Shown here: positions 15,455-25,199 of the stretch, one piece after another | How positions within the stretch are numbered: the stretch's first letter is position 1 | Layout of the letters: the number at the start of each line of letters is the position of its first letter | From: Duganella sp. Leaf126 | GTDB lineage: Bacteria; Pseudomonadota; Gammaproteobacteria; Burkholderiales; Burkholderiaceae_D | DNA: 64,000 bases | Assembly (NCBI RefSeq): GCF_001423125.1 | Contig: NZ_LMNW01000023.1 | Span: forward strand, 63,199-127,198 | Direction of reading: 5' to 3' | Position numbers and translations under genes: made by a program | Notes under the pieces: generated by a model | Databases searched by the model: none | What the model was told of the DNA's origin: nothing | What the model saw: only the letters and a program-made list of their open reading frames with translations

Positions 15455-17078
15455 CGAGCAGGCCGACGCCGCGCAGGTGGCGGCGCAAGGCCTCGCCCGG
15501 CGTCTTCAGCGCCCGGGCGCAGCAGCGGATATCGTCGCCGTGTTGCGCCACCACGCGGCGCAGTTCATCGAGCGGTATCGCGGCCGCCGCGCGGATGGCG
15601 GGATGGTCGTCGATCAGTTTATACATCGACGGGCGCGACACGCCGAGCGCCAGCGCGGCAGCGCCCACCCGCCAGTCATTGTGTTCGAGCGCTTCCAGCA
15701 CGGCCTCATGATCGAGCTCGGACAGGCGCAGGCGCCGCCCTGCCGGGCGCGCAGCCAAGGGCAGCCGCGCGGTGACGCCGGGATCGGCGTCAGCTTCCGG
15801 CAGCAAGGTCTCGAATGCCGGCGCCTGACCGGCGGCAGCGGCGATCAGCGCACGCCGCACCACCATGCCCAGCTGGCGCACATTCCCGGGCCAGTCGTAA
15901 CGGCACAGCGCTTCCACCAGCGCCGTGGGCAGCACGGCCGGCGCCTGGCCGGCCAGCTGCCACTGCGTGACCATGTGACGGATCAGCAGGCCGATGTCTT
16001 CGCGCCGCGCGCGCAGCGGCGGCATGCGGATCACGAAGCCTTCCAGCCGGTGCAGCAGCGCCTGATTGAAACCGGCAGCCAGGTCCTGGTCGGTGGCCGC
16101 GATGATGCGCGCGCCGGTGGTCAGGTCGGCCGTGGCGCCCAGCGGCCGGTAGGCGCCGGTCTCCAGTACCCGCAGCAGCATCGGCTGCACCGATGCCGGT
16201 GTGTTGCCCACTTCGTCCAGAAACAGCGTACCGTTGCCGGCCTCGTCGAACCAGCCGCGCCGTACGCGCTCGGCGCCGGTGTAGGCGCCGCGCGCGGCGC
16301 CGAACAGGTCGGCGGCGGCCAGCGACTCGCTCAGGGTCGCCATGTTGACCGCCACCATCGGCTGCTGGCGCCGCTCGCTGGCGCCGTGGATCGCGTGCGC
16401 GACCACTTCCTTGCCGGTGCCGGTCTCGCCCAGCAGCAGCACCGGGACCGCCGTGCCGGCTGCCTGCCGGATCGATTCGTGCAGGCGCAGGACGGCGCCG
16501 CTGACACCGAGCAGCGTGCTGCTGTGATTGACGCGCGGCAGATGATCGCTCCAGTGCAGGCATAGCAGCACCGCGCCGCCCAGCGACAGCACCACGCCAC
16601 GCTCGATGACGCCGGCGCCCAGCGTGGTGGCGCCGGTCAGCATGGCGCCATCGAGCGCGATACTCATGCGGCTTTGCGGCGTGACGACAGTGACCTCGTC
16701 GGCCGCACCGCGCAGCAGCATCACCGGGTCGCGCGCAAGACGGCGGTCGCCGAGCCCCAGCGGCGTACCGCCAGGGCGCCCGAACAGCGGGCCGAAACGG
16801 TTGAGCGCCACCTCGGTCGCCCCCGGCCGCGCAAACGCCTGCTCGCCCACGCGTTCAAGCTCGGGATGCCAGAGGATGGTCAGCGTCAGCAGGCGCGGGC
16901 CGGCATGCTCGAACGACGGCAGCAGCGACGTCAGCGTGTGATCGGGGTCGTAGTGGTCGCTCAATGCGGCATCCTTGGTAGCCAAAAAACAGTCATTCAC
17001 TGCCACCCAGCACCCGGCCGGCATGGGGCGTGGTGCGTGACCGGCACCGGCGGCCTGGTGCTGGCAGTTGTTGTCCAT
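15450..17078 (-). CDS. FHA-like sigma-54-dependent transcriptional activator
   Basis: About 542 residues if started at MDNNCQHQ (start uncertain). The N-terminal region (about 50-165) has an FHA-like layout (TLTILWHPELERVGEQ, then PLGLGDRRLARDPVMLL). The AAA+ domain has Walker A GETGTGKE, the sigma-54 contact loop as GAYTGA, Walker B GTLFLDEVG and an R-finger region. A C-terminal Fis-type helix-turn-helix follows (RVGAAALALGVSRPSMYKLID). FHA domains bind phosphothreonine, so the neighbouring Ser/Thr kinase is the obvious input. Encoded convergently with the kinase operon. Confidence 0.85.
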   Translation of the reverse strand: MDNNCQHQAAGAGHAPRPMPAGCWVAVNDCFLATKDAALSDHYDPDHTLTSLLPSFEHAGPRLLTLTILWHPELERVGEQAFARPGATEVALNRFGPLFGRPGGTPLGLGDRRLARDPVMLLRGAADEVTVVTPQSRMSIALDGAMLTGATTLGAGVIERGVVLSLGGAVLLCLHWSDHLPRVNHSSTLLGVSGAVLRLHESIRQAAGTAVPVLLLGETGTGKEVVAHAIHGASERRQQPMVAVNMATLSESLAAADLFGAARGAYTGAERVRRGWFDEAGNGTLFLDEVGNTPASVQPMLLRVLETGAYRPLGATADLTTGARIIAATDQDLAAGFNQALLHRLEGFVIRMPPLRARREDIGLLIRHMVTQWQLAGQAPAVLPTALVEALCRYDWPGNVRQLGMVVRRALIAAAAGQAPAFETLLPEADADPGVTARLPLAARPAGRRLRLSELDHEAVLEALEHNDWRVGAAALALGVSRPSMYKLIDDHPAIRAAAAIPLDELRRVVAQHGDDIRCCARALKTPGEALRRHLRGVGLLG

Positions 17079-17142
17079 ATTAAAGTATGGCACAAGTGCG
17101 ACGTCCACCTGCAGGTCGCCGCATGCGGACGAGCAAGGTCAG

Positions 17143-18777
17143 CTACCTGGCGTCCCGCAGGGGCAACGTCACCGTGAAGCTGCTGCCCCGCCCGGTCCCC
17201 TCGCTGTGCGCGGTGACGGTGCCGCCGTGCAGCTCGGTGAGCTTTTTCACCAGCGCCAGGCCCAGGCCGCCGGAGGTGCGGTCGGGCGTCAGCTGCGCCT
17301 GGACATAGGGCTCGAACAGATGGGCGAGCAGTTCCGCATCCATTCCTGCGCCATTGTCGGACACGGTGACCTGCACGCTGTGGCGGTCCATCGACGCCTG
17401 CAGCCCGATCGTCCCGTTCGGCGCAGTATATTTGGCGGCATTGCCGAGCAGGTTGGCGAACACCTGGGTCAGCCGCTGGAGGTCGCCCGACACGCACACC
17501 GGCACTACCGGCAGGTCGCTGCTGTACTGGTGGCCGCGCTTGTGCAGCGCGGGCGCGACCTGCTCGACAGCAGCGCTGATCGCCTTGCGCACGTCCACTG
17601 GCTCCCTGGTCAGCGCCAACCGTCCAGTGCGCAATCGCTCCATGTCCATCAGGTCGCTCACCAGGTTGACCAGGTTGGCGGACTGGGCGGCGATGATCTC
17701 GCCCAGTCGTTTGCGGTCCGACTCGGTCACCCCGCCGCCGTACTTGAGCACTTCGGCCGCAGCGCTGATGGGCGCCAGCGGATTTCTCAGCTCGTGCGCC
17801 AGCGTCGCCATGAACATGTCCTTGCTTTGATGCTCGGTCTGCAGATCGTGCACGGCATGCTCGAGTTCCGCTTGCGCGGCGGCGCGCTCCCGGTCGGAGG
17901 CGGCCAGCCGCATCGCCAGCCGCCTGACGATGATCAGGAACAGCAGGATGACCGTCCAGACAAACAGGATCAGCATGGACTCGGCTTCATAAGACACGAT
18001 GCTTGCGCCGCTCGACACCACCGTTCCCGCCAGGATCGGGACCAGCAGCGCTGCGGCCAGCAGGCGGCGCGAAATGCGGGCGCCCGGCAAGTTGCCGGTA
18101 ATCGCCGCCATGATTCCCTGACCTGACAAGGTGAACAGCAGCGCCAGCGCCAGCAACATCAATGCCGAGGTCGTGAAGATGGACGTGCCCTTGCGCGGCA
18201 GGACCTGAAACAGGAACGTGTCCTGCAGCAGATAGCCGCCGAGATTGAGCAGCGCGATGAAGAACACGACCAGTCCCACGCATTGCGCGGCGATCACCAG
18301 TGACTTCCTGGTGAGCATCAGTGCGCCGCAGGCCAGGGAAAAAATCAGGGAGGAAGTCATCAATGATGGCAGGCTGACCAACGTCTCGCCACCGCTGGTC
18401 GCCAGCACCAGCGGCGACGGTGACTGGCCGAGGAGGTAGCAACAGCCGATCGCTGCCGTGACCAGCATCACGGCCACGGCGGCCGGAGCGGCGCCCGAGC
18501 GCCACGCGCAGGTCGGCTGGCGCTGCAGTATCAGCAGGCCGAAGCTCGTCATCAGGATCAGCAGCGCGGTGGCGGGCACCATCGACGGCAAGCCGGGCCT
18601 GACCGAAATCAGCCATTGCGTGCCGCTGGCCCAGCCCGTCAGGTTGCTGAGCGCGACGATGATGGCCAGCCCGACCAGGCGCGGCGCGATCTTGCCGGGG
18701 TCGGTCAGCGCAATGCGGTCGGCACGGACCGCAGGTCCGGAACGCGTGGAACGGATGGTGCTATCGGATACCTGCAT
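17143..18777 (-). CDS. Membrane-bound sensor histidine kinase, orphan
   Basis: A 544-residue kinase. The first 280 residues hold about seven or eight hydrophobic helices forming a membrane sensor of unknown family. A short coiled coil follows, then HisKA with the phospho-His in FMATLAHELRNPLAP and HATPase with NLLGNAAKYTAPNG, DNGAGMD and GGLGLALVKKL. ATG at 18777 has a good GGGGA site. No response regulator is adjacent. The downstream neighbour is the FHA-sigma-54 activator in the same direction, but a 64-base gap gives no clear operon evidence. Confidence 0.88.
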   Translation of the reverse strand: MQVSDSTIRSTRSGPAVRADRIALTDPGKIAPRLVGLAIIVALSNLTGWASGTQWLISVRPGLPSMVPATALLILMTSFGLLILQRQPTCAWRSGAAPAAVAVMLVTAAIGCCYLLGQSPSPLVLATSGGETLVSLPSLMTSSLIFSLACGALMLTRKSLVIAAQCVGLVVFFIALLNLGGYLLQDTFLFQVLPRKGTSIFTTSALMLLALALLFTLSGQGIMAAITGNLPGARISRRLLAAALLVPILAGTVVSSGASIVSYEAESMLILFVWTVILLFLIIVRRLAMRLAASDRERAAAQAELEHAVHDLQTEHQSKDMFMATLAHELRNPLAPISAAAEVLKYGGGVTESDRKRLGEIIAAQSANLVNLVSDLMDMERLRTGRLALTREPVDVRKAISAAVEQVAPALHKRGHQYSSDLPVVPVCVSGDLQRLTQVFANLLGNAAKYTAPNGTIGLQASMDRHSVQVTVSDNGAGMDAELLAHLFEPYVQAQLTPDRTSGGLGLALVKKLTELHGGTVTAHSEGTGRGSSFTVTLPLRDAR

Positions 18778-19012
18778 CGGCTTCCCCAGGAGCAACCCTG
18801 CTCAAGATAGAAACGATGACTGTAATCGCACTCGGCGCGCACCACCGTTAGCAAGTGCACCAAAGGCAAGACAGTCCGCGTTGCAGCGGACGCATTTTGG
18901 AGGCGGCCCGGTGTGGTGCAGCCGCGCAGTGCCTGGCAAGCGCCGGGGCCGGCCGCGACCGTCCGGAACGAGCGCCCCGCTGCGTGCAGGGGCTGGCACT
19001 GGCCAGAACAGA

Positions 19013-20533
19013 CTACCGCGTGCCCGCCGGCGCGCTGCCGTACTCGTCGGCCCCGAGGTCGATGATGCCTTCGATACGGGCCTGACCGTTGATATCGGCA
19101 ACGCCATTGACTGCGATGGCGCCGCCAGGATAGTAGCGGCTCCACAGCGGCGAGCTCCAGCCGGTCAATGCAACGCTGGTCGCGCCGACGTTAATCGCGG
19201 GCGACGTCGCCTGCAGGTTCAGATTGCCGCTTTCCGGCGCGACGTAGCGCGGATCGGCCAGGACGGACAAGCCTGGCATCATGCTGCCGGCGGTGCTGGT
19301 CCCCCACCACAGGTTGGTGCCCCACACATTACCGCTATGACCGCTGCCCAGGTCGGCAAAATTGGCTGTTGCAGCGCCCGTGCCAAAGAAAATATTATTG
19401 GTCAACCGCGCGTCGATCACCTTGTGCTGGAAGACGATCTCGGTGCCCCACCCCTTATTTTTATAGAACGAGTTGTTGTGCACATGGATGCGCTTTGCCG
19501 AACCCAGGCCCGATTCGTAGCCTCCCATCGTCAGGCCCACCTCGGTATTTTTGAACACGAAATTATTCGACATGACGATGTCTTCGGTGGCCTTGCCTGC
19601 GTGTTCGCTGGCGAACTCGAAACCCAGATCGTTGCCGCTGGAGATATTCCGATCGAAGACGATGTAGCGGCCGCCATCGACATAGAACCCTGCAGCCGAG
19701 CGCTCGCCACGATACCAGGTATTTTTACCGCTCGAATTGTTGACGGCACGGTTACCGCGCACGATGCCATTTCGCGCCCGGTTTTTCTCGCCACAGCCGG
19801 AGCATTCCGATTCGTAACCGATGAAATCGAAGCCGATGTTGTTATTGTCGTGAACGTAATTGTTGAGCACCTCGAAGCGGTCGACATTGCCGTTGATAAC
19901 CAGCGCCTCGCTCGATTGCAGTACATTTTTATAGACTTCGTTACCCTGAATCAGGATGTCCGTGATGCCGGTCGTATTGGTGCCAAACACGGCCAGGCCG
20001 TGGGCGCCTGCGCTACATTCATCGGTGCAGGTATTGGTGTGCTGGATATCGTGAATCTTGTTGTTGACGATGTCCAGGTTGGCGCCACTGCCTTCGACCA
20101 GGATCCCGACCGGCGTGTTATTGACGTTGCCGGAGGTGAAGGCCGCCAGTTCGAAGCCTTCCACGCGCACGTATTTCGAGTTCCTGATCGTGATCAGCCC
20201 CTCGCGTCCGTCCGGCTGCAGCGTGATGCCGCTCACCAGCACCCCGGTATCGGCCTTGACGGTGATCGGCGCACTTGCTGTGCCCGATTTGCCGGAAATC
20301 AGAACTTTCTCCCTGTACTCGCCTGCCAGCACCCGGACCACATCGCCCGCGCCTGCCTTGTCCACCGCTGCCTGTATCGACTGCCCCGGCGCCACGGTGA
20401 ACGTGGTGGCCCAGGACGCGGCCGGCATGCTCAGTGCCATCCATACGGCAGCGGCCATGGCCGGGGCCCTTAACTTGACGGGCGCGATTGAAACAAACGA
20501 TGCGGTCGTATTCGAAAACGTTTGAGGTTTCAA
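19013..20533 (-). CDS. Secreted right-handed beta-helix (pectate-lyase-fold) protein
   Basis: A 506-residue protein with a signal peptide (cleavage likely after ALSMPAASWA). FTVAPGQSIQAAVDKAGAGDVVRVLAGEY is the classical entrance of a DUF1565/NosD-type parallel beta-helix. Repeating N-N-x-V/I-H-D rungs run through the middle. A four-cysteine segment (TCTDEC and ECSGCGEK) may form disulfides. Such folds are polysaccharide lyases or hydrolases, but I cannot see a catalytic signature that fixes the activity. Same direction as GH27, with CTTTCG-type sites upstream, so probably in the galactosaminide regulon. Confidence 0.75.
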   Translation of the reverse strand: MKPQTFSNTTASFVSIAPVKLRAPAMAAAVWMALSMPAASWATTFTVAPGQSIQAAVDKAGAGDVVRVLAGEYREKVLISGKSGTASAPITVKADTGVLVSGITLQPDGREGLITIRNSKYVRVEGFELAAFTSGNVNNTPVGILVEGSGANLDIVNNKIHDIQHTNTCTDECSAGAHGLAVFGTNTTGITDILIQGNEVYKNVLQSSEALVINGNVDRFEVLNNYVHDNNNIGFDFIGYESECSGCGEKNRARNGIVRGNRAVNNSSGKNTWYRGERSAAGFYVDGGRYIVFDRNISSGNDLGFEFASEHAGKATEDIVMSNNFVFKNTEVGLTMGGYESGLGSAKRIHVHNNSFYKNKGWGTEIVFQHKVIDARLTNNIFFGTGAATANFADLGSGHSGNVWGTNLWWGTSTAGSMMPGLSVLADPRYVAPESGNLNLQATSPAINVGATSVALTGWSSPLWSRYYPGGAIAVNGVADINGQARIEGIIDLGADEYGSAPAGTR

Positions 20534-20628
20534 GGAAGTCTCCTGGTGGTCGATGGTGCATCCATACTAAAACGCTAAAAAAGGAAAATCAATCGATTTC
20601 GAAACTATTCGTAACTTTTATATCGATA

Positions 20629-20660
20629 ATCGAAAGTAATTACAGTTTATTTCTTTCGAT
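20629..20660. promoter_or_regulatory. CTTTCG inverted repeat, candidate AgaR-type operator
   Basis: ATCGAAAG and CTTTCGAT form an inverted repeat separated by 16 bases, and a further TTTCGAAA lies at about 20597. The sites lie between GH27 and the beta-helix gene. DeoR-family AgaR operators are built from TTTCR-type repeats (established for enterobacteria), and similar sites occur at two other promoters of this locus. Confidence 0.5.
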
Positions 20661-20754
20661 TTGGTGCCGCTGGACCAGTGCCAACGCGGAGACGACCGCT
20701 TGCCAGCGCGGTGGCCGTACCGCGGACGCGGTATCGCGCCAGCGCTTGATCGCT

Positions 20755-22719
20755 TTACCGCAACCCTGCACCCAGCAGCCGGACATCGCCCCACGTTGCC
20801 ACCACGGGCTGCGTGGCGCCGGCTTGCGCGTCCCGCACCACCAGTTCGACGATCCGGCTGCCGCGCAGGTCGGCGCTGATCTGCGTGGCCTTGCTGCCCA
20901 GGCGGACCGGTGCACTCGCGGCCAGCAGTTTGCCGTCGCCATAGACGTAGAACCGGACCGCCCCACTGCCGCTGGCGGACGAATCGTCGACGCCGACGGT
21001 CGCCGCCAGGCGCGCGTGGGCCGCGTCGTTCCTGACTTGGATGCGCGAATTGGCCAGCACGCCGATGCCCGCATCGAACGCCTGGCCGCCGACCTGCAAG
21101 GTCTGGCCGTACGGCGTCGCATCGGCCTGCGCACCGCCCCAGCCGGCGTACTGGGCCCGCGCTCCCGGCGAGCGCGAACCGCTCCACGGATCGATCATGC
21201 GGTGGATGGACGGATCGAGCTCGGGCTGGCGGGTGCCATCGACGGCGACATTGAGCGCGCCCGGGATTTCCGACAGATAGACGCCATGCTCGAGGATCCG
21301 CTTGCCGGTGGCGGCGAATACCAGCGTTTCGTGCGGCGCCAGCGTGAACGGCTGTTCGCCGGAGAACGTCAGCGTCCTGTTCGACCACAGGTCCTGCAGC
21401 AGCACCGGTGCATCGTCCGCCAGCTTCAGATGGCGGGCCTGCAAGACGATCGACACCGGTGCCGCGCTGCGATTGAACAGCGCCACGGCCTTGCGCCTGC
21501 CGTCGCCCAGCGTCTTGACCAGGATCTGGGCATCGTCGGAATCATAGGTCACCACCGCCTGGTGACCGGCCGGGTCCTGGTTCACGCGGATCAGCGCCTG
21601 GTTGCCCAGTACGCCCAGCAGCGACGCCGGCCCGTTGCGCAGGTCGTAGCTCACCAGCAGCGGCGCATTGATCATCGCCCACAGCGTAAAGTGCGAGCGG
21701 GCCTGCACCAGGTGATCGGCGTCGAACTCCCCATGGCCGATGTGCAGGATGTCCGGGTCGTTCCAGTGGCCGGGACCCGCGTACAGCGGGCGCTTGGCGG
21801 CGCTGTCGAAGTTATGCAGCATGCTGGTCCAGCTCGGCACGATGTCGCTGCTGGTGCGCCACAGGTTGCCCACCTGCTTGCCCCAAGCGCGCACGTTCGC
21901 CATGCCCCAGGCGCAGATCGATAGGACGTAGTCGTTGTCCGGCCTGGCCGCCGCGAGCGCGGCGGCCACCGCTTCGTAGCGGCTGCGGACGGCCCCGATA
22001 TCGGTGCGGGTGATGGCGCTGCGGTCGATCAGCGGCGCCAGCGCGCGGTAGCCCTGCTCCTGCACCAGGATGGAGCCGGGCACGAAATCGGCCAGCCCGC
22101 AGGCGTCGATCTTGAGGTAGTCGAAACCCCATTCCCTGAAATACAGCGCGACATCCTGCTCCACGTGGCCATCGAGCCCGACTTCGCGCTCGGCGGTCGT
22201 CCCCTGCGGCAGATTGGGCGACTGCAGATCGTAGGCTTGCGAACAGGCGTTGCGGCCGATGTCGGTGTACAGCCCCGCTTTGAGCCCCATGGCGTGGAGC
22301 TGGTCGGTGAACGGCTTGAAGCTGGTGCCGGCGGCGCCGCCGGTTGCTGCCGACGGAAAGATGCTGGTGCGGATCTGCAGGCGGCCGTCGCTCTGGCGCC
22401 GCTTGAGCCACCAGCCGTCATCGATATTGACGTAGCGGTAGCCCAGGCCGGCCAGGCCGCTGTCCACCAGCACCTCGGCAGCGCCCAGCACCTTGGCCTC
22501 ATCGACCTCGGTGCGGAACGCGTTCCAGCTGTTCCAGCCCATCGGCGGCGTACGCGCCGCCCCGCTGGCATGGCCTTCCCACCGGCCTGACGCTGCCAGG
22601 GGGTCGGGGCCCGGCAGGGAACTGGCCGGCAGGCTCGGGATGGCCAGCGCCGCAGCCAGCACGGCGGGCAGCACCACGGCGTGGCGCAACGGTCGATGTC
22701 GGGACCGGTAATGAGGCAT
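20755..22719 (-). CDS. GH27 alpha-galactosidase with C-terminal NPCBM domain, secreted
   Basis: A 654-residue exported enzyme; a signal peptide covers about 1-35. The GH27 barrel starts TPPMGWNSWNAF and carries YVNIDDGWW, the nucleophile Asp205 in YLKIDACG and the likely acid/base Asp292 in RTSSDIVPSW. A beta-sandwich follows, then an NPCBM-type carbohydrate-binding domain (about 525-654). Family members hydrolyse terminal alpha-galactosides or alpha-N-acetylgalactosaminides; the surrounding aga-type genes favour the latter. ATG at 22719 has a GGAGA site. Confidence 0.9.
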   Translation of the reverse strand: MPHYRSRHRPLRHAVVLPAVLAAALAIPSLPASSLPGPDPLAASGRWEGHASGAARTPPMGWNSWNAFRTEVDEAKVLGAAEVLVDSGLAGLGYRYVNIDDGWWLKRRQSDGRLQIRTSIFPSAATGGAAGTSFKPFTDQLHAMGLKAGLYTDIGRNACSQAYDLQSPNLPQGTTAEREVGLDGHVEQDVALYFREWGFDYLKIDACGLADFVPGSILVQEQGYRALAPLIDRSAITRTDIGAVRSRYEAVAAALAAARPDNDYVLSICAWGMANVRAWGKQVGNLWRTSSDIVPSWTSMLHNFDSAAKRPLYAGPGHWNDPDILHIGHGEFDADHLVQARSHFTLWAMINAPLLVSYDLRNGPASLLGVLGNQALIRVNQDPAGHQAVVTYDSDDAQILVKTLGDGRRKAVALFNRSAAPVSIVLQARHLKLADDAPVLLQDLWSNRTLTFSGEQPFTLAPHETLVFAATGKRILEHGVYLSEIPGALNVAVDGTRQPELDPSIHRMIDPWSGSRSPGARAQYAGWGGAQADATPYGQTLQVGGQAFDAGIGVLANSRIQVRNDAAHARLAATVGVDDSSASGSGAVRFYVYGDGKLLAASAPVRLGSKATQISADLRGSRIVELVVRDAQAGATQPVVATWGDVRLLGAGLR

Positions 22720-22872
22720 CGATGTCTCCTTGATTGGCACTGCGCGCATCAAAACGAAACGGTTCGCTGGCTGGACGCGCCAGTGATGCAACGGCTTCGC
22801 GCAGAAAATGAAAATATTTTTACATGAATTTCCTTCGTTAAGTAAATTATGGATGAAAAACGACAGTTAATA

Positions 22873-22887
22873 GAAAGTTTTCGAAAG
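22873..22887. promoter_or_regulatory. GAAAG direct repeat, candidate AgaR-type operator
   Basis: GAAAGTTTTCGAAAG (CTTTC repeated on the minus strand) in the AT-rich divergent region between GH27 and the permease-aga operon. Position and sequence fit a DeoR-family operator controlling both directions. Confidence 0.5.
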
Positions 22888-22966
22888 TATTTGTGTTTTC
22901 GTTATTTGCTCTCTACTATCCAACACCACCAGTCAGCGTAAAGGGCACGACAGAAATGGATATCCG

Positions 22967-23887
22967 ATGATGAGCACACTCGATAGTCAGCGCAGAAGTA
23001 GTCGCCCGCGCTGGCTGCTGTACGCGCTGACCACCACGCTGCTGTGGGGCGTGTGGGGCGCGTTTGCCGGCATGCCCGGCCAGCACGGTTTTCCCGAAAC
23101 CCTGATCTACGTGGTATGGGCGTTGACGATGGTGCCGCCGGCGCTGCTGGTCCTGGCGCGCAGCGGCTGGCGCGTGCGCCGCGACGCCCGCGCCGTGGCA
23201 TACGGGCTGACCATCGGCGTGCTGGGCGCGGGCGGGCAGATGGTGCTGTTCTACGCCGTGAAGGCCGGGCCGGCCTACCTGATCTTCCCGCTGATTTCAC
23301 TGTCCCCGGTCGTGACCATCGTGCTGTCGTTCCTGTTCCTGCGCGAACGCACCGGGCCGATGGGGGTTGCCGGCATCGTGCTGGCGATCTGCGCGCTGCC
23401 CTTGTTCGATTACGCACCGGGCGGCGCGCCCCAGCCGTACGGCCTGTGGTTCGCGCTGGCGCTGGGCGTGCTGGCGGCATGGGGACTGCAGGCGTATTTC
23501 ATCAAGCTGGCCAACGCCAGCATGGATGCGGAAAGCATCTTCTTCTACATGACGCTCAGCGCGCTGATCTTCATCCCGGTGGCGCTGGCGATGACCGACT
23601 TTTCACAGCCGATCAACTACGGCCCGTCCGGCCCGCTGCTTGCTGCCGTGACACAGATCCTGAACGCGGTCGGCGCGCTGACGCTGGTATACGCCTTCCG
23701 GCATGGCAAGGCATTGATGGTGTCGCCGCTGGTGAACGCCGGAGCGCCGCTGCTGACCACCCTGATCGCCATGGCGCTGGCTGCCACCGTGCCGACCGGC
23801 TACCGGCTCGCTGGCATCGTGCTCTCGCTGGCGGCGGCACTGCTGCTGGCGTTGCAGCCCGACGATGGCGGCGCCACATCTACCTGA
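22967..23887 (+). CDS. EamA/DMT-superfamily permease, probable amino-sugar transporter
   Basis: A 306-residue protein with ten predicted membrane helices arranged as two EamA-like halves (first ending LFLRERTGPMGVAGIVLAI, second ending TVPTGYRLAGIVLSLAAALLLAL). It begins the aga-type operon, 10 bases before the KbaZ-like gene, so it is the likely inner-membrane importer for the sugar released outside. Known GalNAc loci use other transporter types (PTS or AgaP), so this would be a substitution. Start could be either of two adjacent ATGs. Confidence 0.8.
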   Translation: MMSTLDSQRRSSRPRWLLYALTTTLLWGVWGAFAGMPGQHGFPETLIYVVWALTMVPPALLVLARSGWRVRRDARAVAYGLTIGVLGAGGQMVLFYAVKAGPAYLIFPLISLSPVVTIVLSFLFLRERTGPMGVAGIVLAICALPLFDYAPGGAPQPYGLWFALALGVLAAWGLQAYFIKLANASMDAESIFFYMTLSALIFIPVALAMTDFSQPINYGPSGPLLAAVTQILNAVGALTLVYAFRHGKALMVSPLVNAGAPLLTTLIAMALAATVPTGYRLAGIVLSLAAALLLALQPDDGGATST

Positions 23888-23897
23888 GGAGCTAACG

Positions 23898-25199
23898 ATG
23901 GATTATTTACTGAACCTGGTCCGGCGCCACAAGACGGATCGCACCGTCGGCATCCACTCGGTGTGCTCGGCGCATCCGCTGGTGCTGGCAGCGGCAATGG
24001 AAACGGCGCGCGAACGCGACCTGCCGGTCCTGATCGAATCGACCTCGAACCAGGTCAACCAGGATGGCGGCTACACCGGCATGACGCCGGCAGCGTTCCG
24101 TGACTTCGTCCACGGGATCGCCGATTGCACCGGCCTGGCGCGCGACCGCGTGCTGCTGGGCGGCGACCACCTGGGGCCGAACGCGTGGCAAAGCCTGCCG
24201 CCCGAGGCCGCCATGGCCAAGGCGGACGTGCTGATCGAGCGCTATGTCGAAGCGGGATTCCGCAAGATCCACCTCGATTGCTCGATGTCGTGCAGCGGCG
24301 ACCCGGTGCCGCTGCCCGATGCCGTGGTGGCCGAGCGCGCAGCGCGCCTGTGCCGTGTGGCCGAGCGAGCATGGCGCACGCACGGCGGCGCGGCGCCCGT
24401 CTACGTGGTCGGCACCGAAGTGCCGGTGCCCGGTGGCGCGCGCGAGGACCTGGACCAACTGAGCGTCACGACGCCCGATGCCGCCGCGCTCACCATCCGC
24501 ATCCACGAACAGGCGTTTGCCGCCGCCGGGCTGGCAGACGTGTGGCCGCGCGTGATCGGCCTGGTGGTGCAGCCGGGCGTGGAGTTCGACCACCACAAGG
24601 TGATCGACTACCAGCCGCAGCGCGCGGCTGCACTGAGCCGCTTCATCGAAACAGAGCCTACCCTGGTGTACGAAGCGCATTCGACCGACTACCAGACACC
24701 GGCCAGCCTGGCTGCGCTGGTGGCAGGCCACTTCGCCATCCTGAAGGTGGGCCCGGGGTTGACCTTCGCGCTGCGCGAAACCCTGTGGGCGCTGGCGGAC
24801 ATCGAAGCAGCGATGAGCGGTGCAGGCGCGGGATCGGATTTCAAGAACACGGTGCTGGCCGTGATGCGCGCCGAGCCCGAATACTGGCGCAAATACTACG
24901 TCCAGGATCCGGTACGGGCGCGCTTCGACCAGCAGTTCAGCCTGAGCGACCGGATCCGCTATTACTGGCCGCACCCGGCCATCCAGGCAGCGCAGGCGCA
25001 GCTGCTGGCCAAGCTGGAACGCAGCCCGCCCCCGCTCACGCTGATCAGCCAGTACCTCCCGGCGCAGTACCAGGAGGTGCGCGCCGGCCGGGTGCGCAAC
25101 CTGCCGGTCGATTTACTCAAGGAGGGCGTGGCCAGGGTGCTGCGCCAGTATCTGGACGCCTGTGCAGGCGCCGCAACCAAGGAGCTGGAAACATGTTAG
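23898..25199 (+). CDS. D-tagatose-bisphosphate aldolase non-catalytic subunit / AgaZ-KbaZ-GatZ family
   Basis: A 433-residue TIM-barrel protein. GIHSVCSAHPLVLAAAMETA, LIESTSNQVNQDGGYTGMTP, LLGGDHLGPNAWQ and YEAHSTDYQTP are family signatures. In enterobacteria it supports the KbaY/GatY aldolase; comparative and biochemical work on proteobacterial GalNAc pathways has proposed a tagatose-6-phosphate kinase role for AgaZ. No KbaY-type aldolase is present in this window. GAGGAG site before the ATG; stop overlaps the next start. Confidence 0.9.
   Translation: MDYLLNLVRRHKTDRTVGIHSVCSAHPLVLAAAMETARERDLPVLIESTSNQVNQDGGYTGMTPAAFRDFVHGIADCTGLARDRVLLGGDHLGPNAWQSLPPEAAMAKADVLIERYVEAGFRKIHLDCSMSCSGDPVPLPDAVVAERAARLCRVAERAWRTHGGAAPVYVVGTEVPVPGGAREDLDQLSVTTPDAAALTIRIHEQAFAAAGLADVWPRVIGLVVQPGVEFDHHKVIDYQPQRAAALSRFIETEPTLVYEAHSTDYQTPASLAALVAGHFAILKVGPGLTFALRETLWALADIEAAMSGAGAGSDFKNTVLAVMRAEPEYWRKYYVQDPVRARFDQQFSLSDRIRYYWPHPAIQAAQAQLLAKLERSPPPLTLISQYLPAQYQEVRAGRVRNLPVDLLKEGVARVLRQYLDACAGAATKELETC

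Noticed and set aside
18458..20473. Long open frame of 671 codons on the plus strand opposite the histidine kinase and beta-helix genes.
   Set aside because: It crosses two well-supported minus-strand genes and an intergenic region, and the translation has no family character. Long antisense frames are expected in GC-rich DNA.
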